From Nitrospirota bacterium (GTDB lineage Bacteria; Nitrospirota; Nitrospiria; Nitrospirales; Nitrospiraceae), in NCBI GenBank assembly GCA_016222925.1, contig JACRQB010000246.1:1-5654 (forward strand): DNA of 5,654 nt. The letters are read 5' to 3'. Shown here piece after piece: positions 1 through 5,654 of this stretch. Made by a program: the position numbers and the translations under genes. The notes beneath the pieces were generated by a model. It worked only from the letters and a program-made list of their open reading frames with translations, made no database searches and had not been told where the DNA came from. The first letter of the stretch is position 1. The number at the start of each line of letters is the position of its first letter.

Positions 1-861
1 GGTCCGGCTCTCACGGCCGCGATACCCGCATTTGTGCCGAAGACGCAATTCACGGCGGCTAATGCGCTTCTGCAAGGCACCACCAGTCTCGGTATTATTT
101 TCGGTCCGGCGCTCAGCGGGCTCGGTATTGCCGCGTATGGATCACAAGAGGTCCTGTGTCTCAACGCCGCGACCTATATGATTTCAGCTGCGTTTCTTCT
201 GCTGGTTCGTTTCCGCAACCCAGTCACAACTGTTCCTTTGCCTGCGGCCAGGTCGACCATGCTGCAAGATCTGATCGAAGGATTTCGCTACAGCGTCGTA
301 ACTCAACCAAGATTGTTGTTCTTGACGAGCATCGCCGCTCTCTATACGTTCGGCACCAGTGCGCTGAATGCGCTTTTCCCAGTATTCGCTCGGAAGATGC
401 TTGGGCTGGGACCCGTCGAGGTCGGCTATCTCTGGTCGGCGCTCGGCGTCGGATTGTTGGTTACGTCAATTGGACTCCTGTGGGTGACGGAGTGGCGAGT
501 CAAGGATCGAATGCGTCTGATCATGGCTACCAGTGTGTTGAGCGGCGCAGCGCTCTGTGCGTTGACCGTGACGCCTGATCCGTATCTCGCCGGGCTCCTC
601 ATGGGAGTGATCGGCTGTGGGATGGGCGCGTTTACCCCGATTGCGTGGGGCATCATTCAAGAGCTCGCGCCCAGGCAGATGATCGGTCGAGTGTTAGGCC
701 TATATGGAACCGGGGCCATGACTGCAGCCATCGGAGGAATCTCCGCCTTCGGATGGATTACGGAACAACAGGGCCCTGAAACCAGCCTGCTAGGGATTGC
801 GCTGGTTCTCTTGCTGACGGCTCTGGGGGCCACCCGAATGAGTCGAGCGAGCGTGAGGTAG
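1..861 (+). CDS. MFS transporter, MFS_3 / EntS-like exporter type, C-terminal part (5' end off window)
   Basis: This is an integral inner-membrane permease of the major facilitator superfamily, probably a proton-driven exporter of small molecules; the substrate cannot be read from the sequence. The frame is open from base 1 (GPALTAAIPAFVPK...) to the TAG at 859-861, giving 286 visible residues. The GTG at 34 lies inside conserved sequence and is not the start. Members are about 400 residues, so roughly 110-130 N-terminal residues (TM1-TM4) lie upstream. Visible in order are the TM5-TM6 region (LGIIFGPALSGLGIA, then NAATYMISAAFLLLV), a central cytoplasmic loop with charged residues (LIEGFRYSVVTQP), and six further hydrophobic segments for TM7-TM12. 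The stretch QMIGRVLGLYGTGAMTAAIGG before TM11 matches the R-G-R-V-x-x-L-Y type motif of the MFS_3 (enterobactin exporter-like) group. The gene lies 16 bases upstream of the debranching enzyme on the same strand, so the two are likely co-transcribed. Family assignment is firm; substrate is unknown. Confidence 0.88.
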   Translation, partial: GPALTAAIPAFVPKTQFTAANALLQGTTSLGIIFGPALSGLGIAAYGSQEVLCLNAATYMISAAFLLLVRFRNPVTTVPLPAARSTMLQDLIEGFRYSVVTQPRLLFLTSIAALYTFGTSALNALFPVFARKMLGLGPVEVGYLWSALGVGLLVTSIGLLWVTEWRVKDRMRLIMATSVLSGAALCALTVTPDPYLAGLLMGVIGCGMGAFTPIAWGIIQELAPRQMIGRVLGLYGTGAMTAAIGGISAFGWITEQQGPETSLLGIALVLLLTALGATRMSRASVR

Positions 862-863
862 AA

Positions 864-871
864 AAGGGGAG
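864..871 (+). promoter_or_regulatory. Ribosome binding site of the debranching enzyme gene
   Basis: AAGGGGAG lies 6 bases before the ATG at 878, in the 16-base gap after the permease stop. It is purine-rich, well spaced and supports 878 as the start. The gap is too short for an obvious separate promoter, which fits co-transcription with the permease gene. Confidence 0.7.
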
Positions 872-877
872 CTATTC

Positions 878-2689
878 ATGAACGACGTCATCCGCTGGAA
901 CGATCAATACTATATCCTTGCGTCATCTTCGTTGGCCGATGGGCGCACAGAGGTTTTGAAACAGGGGGAGACCTTTGCGGTGTTTGATCGATATGGCGAT
1001 ATTCACCACGCGCTCTCCGGCCCGCAGGGCCTCTACCACGAAGGCACGCGCTTCCTGTCCCGATTCGAACTGTTGTTGCAGGCGCAGCGTCCGATGCTCC
1101 TGAGTGCCACGGTGAAAGAGGATAATGTCCTCTTCACCGTCGACCTGACCAACCCGGACCTGATAGTGGACAGACAACGGCCCGTGCCGCGCGGCATGCT
1201 CCATGTCTGCCGCACACGGTTTCTGTGGCATGGGACCTATCACGAGCGTATCCGCGTGCAGAACTATGGGGCTACGAGGTTTCCCCTCTCGCTTCTCCTC
1301 ATGCTGGAGACGGACTTCGCTGATCTCTTCGAAGCGAGAGGTCGGCAACGGCCACGTCGTGGCTCGCGTCTCAAGACCCTCCTCTCAAAAACCGGACTAG
1401 TGTTTGGGTACAAAGGCCTTGATGGGGCTATCCGTCGAACGTCTGTCCGATGCTCTCCGGCTCCCAAGCGAGTGACGGCTGATGGCTTGGTGATTGAATC
1501 GAGTATTCCGCCTCATGCGAGTCTGACCTGGGAGATCTCCATATCTTGTGAAATCGAGCCACAACGGAACCGAGAGGTGTTCACCTATGACCAGGCGCAT
1601 CATGAGGCGGGTCAAGCGTTGCAGCGTGAGAAGGCTGGGGATGCCCATGTCTATACGGCGAACGAACAATTCAATCACTGGTTGAACCGATCATTGGCCG
1701 ATCTCCACATGTTGATCTCAGCAACTCCACAGGGACTCTATCCCTACGCCGGAGTCCCCTGGTTCAGTGTGCCATTCGGTCGGGATGGCATCATCACCGC
1801 GCTTCAGATGTTGTGGATGAATCCGCTGTTTGCTCGAGGGGTGTTAGGATTTCTGGCTGCGACACAGGCGACTGACGTTCGCCCTGAGCAGGATGCAGAA
1901 CCTGGAAAGATTTTGCATGAGACGCGCCAAGGAGAGATGGCGGCACTCGGTGAAATTCCCTTCGGCAAGTATTACGGTAGTGTCGACGCCACGCCGTTGT
2001 TCATTGTCCTGGCCGGCGCCTACTACGATCGCACCGGCGATCGCACCTTTCTCCGCACGCTCTGGCCGCATATCCAGCTGGCGCTGCAGTGGATTGATCG
2101 ATACGGTGATCCCGCCGGCATGGGCTTCACCACCTATGCTCGGCAGTCTGCCAATGGACTCGTGCATCAAGGATGGAAAGATTCCCATGATTCTGTCTTT
2201 CATGCGGATGGAACCGCAGCGAAGGGACCGATTGCCCTGTGCGAGGTTCAGGCTTACGTGTATCGAGCCAAGCAAGCGGCGGCAGACGTGGCACGGGTGT
2301 TGGGAGAGATCGATCAGGCCGATCAATTATTAAAGGAAGCCGATTCCTTGCGTGAACGGTTTGAGCGTGCGTTCTGGTGCGAAAAGCTTGGCACCTACGC
2401 CTTGGCCTTGGACGGAGGGGGACGTCCCTGTCGTGTGCGTGCCTCGAATGCGGGCCATTGCCTCTATGGCGGTATTGCCGGGAAGGAGCGTGGTGTCCGC
2501 ACCGCCCGTGCCCTCTTGCGCGAAGACATGTTCAGCGGATGGGGGATCCGAACGCTCGCAACATCGGAGGCGCGCTACAATCCTATGTCCTATCACAACG
2601 GGTCTGTGTGGCCGCACGACCCGCCTGTTCCCCGCAAGCCTGGGCCGCAGGGGCTGGTTTTCAGGCGTTGCAGGCCTGTCTGGGGCTAG
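878..2689 (+). CDS. Glycogen debranching enzyme (amylo-alpha-1,6-glucosidase type), truncated by a frameshifting deletion
   Basis: By family, this cytoplasmic hydrolase cleaves alpha-1,6-linked glucose at branch points of glycogen-like alpha-glucans. Residues about 30-220 form the GDE_N_bis beta-rich N-terminal domain (ETFAVFDRYGDI, GLYHEGTRFLSRFELLL). Residues about 260-581 form most of the (alpha/alpha)6 glycosidase barrel, with conserved blocks PWFSVPFGRDGIITAL (GRD at 301-303), HE at 347-348, GSVDATPLF (D370), HQGWKDSHD (430-438), RVRASNAGHCL and SYHNGSVWPHD (571-581). After D581 similarity stops abruptly: residues 582-603 (PPVPRKPGP...) are out of frame and end at a TAG. The genuine C-terminus continues in another frame from 2623. 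From memory, family members have about 55 more residues between WPHD and C-x-P-Q-A-W, including an L-P-E-L-F-type motif that may carry a catalytic glutamate. The product therefore lacks the end of the barrel and is probably inactive, unless the deletion is a sequencing or assembly artefact. The ATG at 878 has a good ribosome binding site. Confidence 0.88.
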   Translation: MNDVIRWNDQYYILASSSLADGRTEVLKQGETFAVFDRYGDIHHALSGPQGLYHEGTRFLSRFELLLQAQRPMLLSATVKEDNVLFTVDLTNPDLIVDRQRPVPRGMLHVCRTRFLWHGTYHERIRVQNYGATRFPLSLLLMLETDFADLFEARGRQRPRRGSRLKTLLSKTGLVFGYKGLDGAIRRTSVRCSPAPKRVTADGLVIESSIPPHASLTWEISISCEIEPQRNREVFTYDQAHHEAGQALQREKAGDAHVYTANEQFNHWLNRSLADLHMLISATPQGLYPYAGVPWFSVPFGRDGIITALQMLWMNPLFARGVLGFLAATQATDVRPEQDAEPGKILHETRQGEMAALGEIPFGKYYGSVDATPLFIVLAGAYYDRTGDRTFLRTLWPHIQLALQWIDRYGDPAGMGFTTYARQSANGLVHQGWKDSHDSVFHADGTAAKGPIALCEVQAYVYRAKQAAADVARVLGEIDQADQLLKEADSLRERFERAFWCEKLGTYALALDGGGRPCRVRASNAGHCLYGGIAGKERGVRTARALLREDMFSGWGIRTLATSEARYNPMSYHNGSVWPHDPPVPRKPGPQGLVFRRCRPVWG

Positions 2690-2880
2690 AGATCGATGGG
2701 ACTCGAGGCCTTGTGCGGTTTGTGCGCCCAGTCCTTCCGCCGTTTCTGGAACGGGTGGAACTGCGGAATCTCACGATTGGAGTTGCCAGCCTTGACCTCG
2801 TCCTTGACCGCCATGAGGACAAAGTGGCCCTGACGGTTGCCCGCCGAACCGGTGAGGTGGAGGTCGCGCTCACGGTATAG
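2623..2880 (+). pseudogene. Out-of-frame C-terminal remnant of the debranching enzyme
   Basis: Read in the frame starting at 2623, this stretch encodes ACSPQAWAAGAGFQALQACL, then a block containing GLEIDG, VRFVRPVLPPFLERVELRNL, DLVLDRHEDKVALTVARR and EVEVALTV, ending at TAG 2878-2880. This is the recognisable last 85 or so residues of GDE_N_bis-type debranching enzymes, which normally follow a Y-P-V-A-C-x-P-Q-A-W motif. It has no start codon or ribosome binding site of its own. It joins the body of the gene at 2618-2625, where GAC (D581) is followed by two stray bases (CC) and then GCC (A). A one-base slip cannot repair the gene because the intervening family segment is absent from the DNA. 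The body plus this remnant would total about 667 residues, against roughly 720 for relatives as I recall them. The open frame that runs into it from upstream (from 2377) is spurious before 2623. Confidence 0.85.
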
Positions 2881-2881
2881 T

Positions 2882-5614
2882 TCACACCCTTTCTTCTCTC
2901 GTCTTCGTCTCAGGCCCAATTTCATTCGTAACATGCAAGCGTCGGTTTGCGATGAACTTCCGGCCCTCCTCCGCCGACAAGAGTGCCAGTGCCCCGAACA
3001 CAAGTGGGCCGAAGATCCAGACCCACAGAATAAGCGGGTTGGTAAGCCACCCGAGTCGAGCCACCGACAGATGGTCGGATCGGCAGGCGAACACGTTCGT
3101 GACTTGTGCGAACACGATCCCGGCGAAGGTTACGGTTGTTGCCTCCTTATATAGTGGAGAGGACCAATCCAGGTGAGTTCCCCAGGCCCAGCCTTGACTG
3201 TAGAGGAAGAGAAAGAATCCTCCCATGGCCACGGCCGCCTCGATGACGCCGAGGAAGAGATATGCCCGTAATAGGATCGGGAGGCTCAGCAGTCGCTCGC
3301 TTCGCGAGCGCGGTGGAAGGTCCATGACATCGGATTGTGGCCGCTCTGTTCCGAGGCCCAGGGCGGGGATCATGTCGGTTCCGAGGTCGACTGCCAGGAC
3401 TTGCGGAATTGTGAGAGCCAGCGGCATGCCAATGAAACCATAGCCAAGAAATGGGACTATTTCCGGGACGTTGCTCGCCAGTATGTAGGACGAGAATTTG
3501 CGAATGTTGTCATAGACAGTGCGGCCTTCTTCAATCGCACTCACGATCGTTGCGAAGTTGTCGTCGAGCAGTATCATGTCGGCCGTTTCTTTGGCGACAT
3601 CTGTGCCGGTGATGCCCATCGCGATGCCGATGTCGGCTTTCTTGAGAGCCGGCGCGTCGTTGACTCCGTCGCCGGTGACTCCAACCACTTCCCCCATCTC
3701 CTTGAATGTGGACACGATCCGCATCTTGTGGCGCGGGGCCATCCTGGCAAAGACCGGATCTGGTTCATTAGGGTGGGACGGTGTCAGCAGCCGACGAAGG
3801 GCCTCATCGCTCATCTTATCAAGCTGCGACCCTTCGATGACCGGGACGAAACTGCTCGGTGACGGTGCAGCCTGTTCAGGAACGAGGCCGATCTTGCGTG
3901 CAACAGCCAGTGCCGTGAGTGGATGGTCGCCGGTGACCATCACGATGCGAACACCGGCTCTTTGGCATTTCGTGATGGCCTCGGGCACTTCTCGGTGCGG
4001 CGGGTCCATCATGGCCACGAGTCCGAGGAAAGTCAGGTCTGATTCAATCGTTTCCACTTCAATGTGCTCAGGCTGATGGACCACTTCGCGCATGGCGACG
4101 GCGAGCACGCGATAGGCCTGCTCGGCAAAGGATCGGCTCTGGCTCAGGATGCGGGTGCGCTCATGCGAGGTCATCATGATGGCATTGCCATGGACGTGAG
4201 TGTTGGCGCAGAGAGGTAAGACCGATTCCGGAGCGCCCTTGGTGAATGCGATGAGTCGTCCTTCTGTCCAATGGAGGGTGCTCATCCGCTTCCGATCTGC
4301 ATCGAATGCCAACTCTCCCATGCGCCGCAGGGAAGGCCTGTGGGCCAGTCCATGTTCGACGGCAAATTCCAGCAACGCAACTTCCGTAGGATCGCCGGTG
4401 ACCACGAAGCGTCCATCGGACTTCCGGATGCGCTTGGCGTTGTGGCAATGAAGAAGCGCATCGAAAAAGGAACGCCATTGCTCGGCGTCGGCTGTACTGA
4501 TCATGCGGCCTCTGGTGAAAAAACAACCCTCTCGTGATTCGATCTCAAGTCCGTCGGCGAAGAATCGATCCACTTTCATACGATTTTCCGTCAATGTCCC
4601 CGTCTTATCCGTACAAATCACCTTGGTGCAGCCGAGGGTCTCAACTGAGGGCAGGTGCTTGATCAACGCGTTACGCTTCGCCATCCGAAGGCTGCTCATG
4701 GCGAGGGCAAGCGTGACGGTCGGGAGGAGGCCTTCCGGGACGTTTGCCACGATGATGCCGATCCCAAAGATCGCACTGATCCAGAATCCGAGTCCCGTTG
4801 CGACACCGATCACGAAGAACGTGACTCCCATAGCCAATGAAATGACGCCGACGATACGGGTGACCTTAATGATCTCTTGCTGAAGGGGGCTGAATGCGGT
4901 TTCGACCGTGGTGGTGAGCGCGGCGATCTTGCCGAACTCCGAACGCATCCCAGTGGCGAAGACTACGGCGCGACCATGCCCCGATAGGATGGTGGTGCCG
5001 GCGAAGACGAGATTCGGGAGGTCGAGCCAGTCTCCGTCTTGTGTGGCCTCGGCTATCCGTCGTTTTGGCCTTGATTCGCCGGTCAAGGCGGCATTGTCCA
5101 CCCGCATGCCTATCGCTTCGATGAGGCGCGCATCGGCCGGCACCCGTTCACCTTCTTCTAAGATCAGCACATCGCCGGGCACGATTTCGTTCCGTACGGC
5201 TTCGACGGATTGCCCGCCTCTCGTGACCCACGCTTTGCTCGGCAGCAGACGGCGGAGTGCCTGAACGGCGTGTTCCGCTTTGTATTCCTGGAAAAAAGCG
5301 AACCCGGCGTTGATGACGATCACACCGAGGATTGCCCAGCCGAGCGTGGCCATCCCTTCGCCGGGCTTCATGAACTCTGCCGTGAACGCGAGAGCGGCGG
5401 CGATCCAGAGCAAAATGGCCAGGAAGTGGGTGAACTGGCGGAGGAATCCTCGAATCCATGAATAGTGACCAGGCTCGACGAGAACATTCGGTCCATATCG
5501 AGCCAATCGCCGCTGAGCCTGGTCGGAAGACAGACCACCGTTGCTGGTTTCCAGCCGCTTCAGCACATCTTCGGTCGGAAGCTGGTGAATGTCGTGATGG
5601 CTGAACTCAGGCAC
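2882..5614 (-). CDS. Cation-transporting P-type ATPase, type II (Na,K-ATPase/SERCA-like)
   Basis: This is an ATP-driven cation pump of the inner membrane. The 910 residues show a cation_ATPase_N domain (about 5-60), M1-M2 (about 60-110), an actuator domain with TGES at 178-181, M4 with PEGL at 293-296, the phosphorylated D336 in DKTGTLT, a short nucleotide-binding domain with GDPTE (407-411), FDADRKRM (437-444) and KGAPE (459-463), and a HAD core with TGD (561-563) and TGDGVNDAP (647-655). M5 carries Y710 and SNVPE (S714, N715, E718); M6 carries D743 and D747 in DLGTDM. These match Na,K-ATPase ion ligands and are colinear with them, so a type IIC-like pump is likely, although no beta-subunit gene is seen. 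Whether it moves Na+, K+, Ca2+ or H+ is undetermined. All catalytic motifs are intact. After M8 (Q837, N840) only one clear hydrophobic segment (about 861-880) remains where two are expected. The GTG start follows GAGG by 5 bases; an in-frame TGA lies six codons upstream. It overlaps the preceding stress-protein gene by 8 bases. Confidence 0.93.
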   Translation of the reverse strand: MPEFSHHDIHQLPTEDVLKRLETSNGGLSSDQAQRRLARYGPNVLVEPGHYSWIRGFLRQFTHFLAILLWIAAALAFTAEFMKPGEGMATLGWAILGVIVINAGFAFFQEYKAEHAVQALRRLLPSKAWVTRGGQSVEAVRNEIVPGDVLILEEGERVPADARLIEAIGMRVDNAALTGESRPKRRIAEATQDGDWLDLPNLVFAGTTILSGHGRAVVFATGMRSEFGKIAALTTTVETAFSPLQQEIIKVTRIVGVISLAMGVTFFVIGVATGLGFWISAIFGIGIIVANVPEGLLPTVTLALAMSSLRMAKRNALIKHLPSVETLGCTKVICTDKTGTLTENRMKVDRFFADGLEIESREGCFFTRGRMISTADAEQWRSFFDALLHCHNAKRIRKSDGRFVVTGDPTEVALLEFAVEHGLAHRPSLRRMGELAFDADRKRMSTLHWTEGRLIAFTKGAPESVLPLCANTHVHGNAIMMTSHERTRILSQSRSFAEQAYRVLAVAMREVVHQPEHIEVETIESDLTFLGLVAMMDPPHREVPEAITKCQRAGVRIVMVTGDHPLTALAVARKIGLVPEQAAPSPSSFVPVIEGSQLDKMSDEALRRLLTPSHPNEPDPVFARMAPRHKMRIVSTFKEMGEVVGVTGDGVNDAPALKKADIGIAMGITGTDVAKETADMILLDDNFATIVSAIEEGRTVYDNIRKFSSYILASNVPEIVPFLGYGFIGMPLALTIPQVLAVDLGTDMIPALGLGTERPQSDVMDLPPRSRSERLLSLPILLRAYLFLGVIEAAVAMGGFFLFLYSQGWAWGTHLDWSSPLYKEATTVTFAGIVFAQVTNVFACRSDHLSVARLGWLTNPLILWVWIFGPLVFGALALLSAEEGRKFIANRRLHVTNEIGPETKTREERV

Positions 5615-5654
5615 GGGCGCCTCGTACGATCAGCACCGAACAGGGAGCATGTCG
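5607..5654 (-). CDS. Universal stress protein (UspA family), C-terminal end only
   Basis: Reading the - strand from the right edge gives RHAPCSVLIVRGARA followed by TGA (5609-5607). The H-A-P-C-S-V-L-x-V-R pattern is the characteristic last beta-strand of UspA-domain proteins, small cytoplasmic nucleotide-binding proteins linked to stress and energy limitation. Only 15 residues are visible; the rest lies off the right edge, so domain number and ATP-binding glycine loop cannot be judged. The stop codon falls inside the start region of the ATPase gene (8-base overlap, GTGCCTGA), which indicates one transcript and probable translational coupling. The call rests on this short C-terminal signature plus the overlap, and chance similarity is possible but unlikely. 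Confidence 0.72.
   Translation of the reverse strand, partial: RHAPCSVLIVRGARA
5620..5623 (-). promoter_or_regulatory. Ribosome binding site of the ATPase gene, inside the stress-protein gene
   Basis: GAGG on the - strand ends 5 bases before the GTG at 5614-5612 and supports this start. It lies within the last codons of the upstream stress-protein gene. AGGC at this site can pair with GCCT just after the GTG, a 4-bp stem that would partly hide the start and be opened by ribosomes finishing the upstream gene. That stem is short, so coupling through it is an inference. Confidence 0.5.

Noticed and set aside
2027..2047. Repeated GATCGCACC (2027-2035 and 2039-2047), including GCGATCGC
   Set aside because: It encodes YDRTGDRTF, a normal part of the glycosidase barrel; two short in-frame copies do not make a functional repeat or HIP1-type array.
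1844..2326. 160-residue - strand open frame inside the debranching gene
   Set aside because: It is the reverse of conserved glycosidase sequence, with no family motifs and no start signal.
2377..2622. Upstream part of the frame that carries the debranching C-terminal remnant
   Set aside because: Before 2623 this frame overlaps well-conserved debranching sequence in the true frame and encodes nothing recognisable; only 2623-2880 is genuine.
2620..2625. Programmed ribosomal frameshifting to rejoin the two debranching frames
   Set aside because: There is no slippery heptamer at the junction, and a shift would not restore the missing family segment, so deletion is the better explanation.
2798..2825. 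Possible hairpin from GTCCT and AGGAC near the end of the debranching remnant
   Set aside because: The stem is only about 5 bp with an 11-base loop, lies in formerly coding sequence and has no T run, so it is not a credible terminator.
3335..4076. Long + strand open frames (175 and 185 residues) opposite the ATPase
   Set aside because: They lie antisense to a strongly conserved ATPase core, have low-complexity Ser/Arg/Thr/Pro-rich or unrecognisable translations and lack convincing ribosome binding sites.

Overview
The window is a compact, gene-dense stretch of bacterial chromosome with moderately high GC. Two genes on the + strand face two genes on the - strand and meet tail to tail. No RNA gene, mobile element, CRISPR array or intergenic stretch over 300 bases is visible. 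The gene set (MFS_3-type exporter, GDE_N_bis-type debranching enzyme, beta-less Na,K-ATPase-like pump, universal stress protein) suits an environmental Gram-negative bacterium. A Nitrospira-like or proteobacterial source is a guess from gene style only.

Left half, + strand: positions 1-861 are the C-terminal two thirds of a major facilitator superfamily permease whose start lies off the left edge. After a 16-base gap with a good ribosome binding site, a glycogen debranching enzyme (amylo-alpha-1,6-glucosidase type) starts at 878. It is broken. After the conserved S-Y-H-N-G-S-V-W-P-H-D motif ending at 2620, the reading frame loses what I estimate from memory of the family as about 55 codons, and the conserved C-terminus resumes in another frame at 2623. 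The translated product stops at 2689 (603 aa) with a 22-residue nonsense tail, and 2623-2880 holds the stranded C-terminal end.

Right half, - strand: 5614-2882 encodes a 910-residue P-type ATPase with a complete catalytic core. Its transmembrane ion-site residues closely follow animal Na,K-ATPase (type IIC). Its C-terminus looks shortened, with one hydrophobic segment where type II pumps normally have M9 and M10. At the right edge, 5654-5607 encodes the last 15 residues of a universal stress protein. Its stop overlaps the GTG start of the ATPase by 8 bases, so the two are probably translationally coupled.

The debranching-gene remnant and the ATPase converge with a single base between their stop codons. 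The + strand pair suggests solute transport next to alpha-glucan breakdown; the - strand pair suggests ion homeostasis tied to stress. I see no convincing new system. The points worth checking are the frameshifting deletion in the debranching gene, the possible in-frame shortening of the ATPase, and its ion-site composition.
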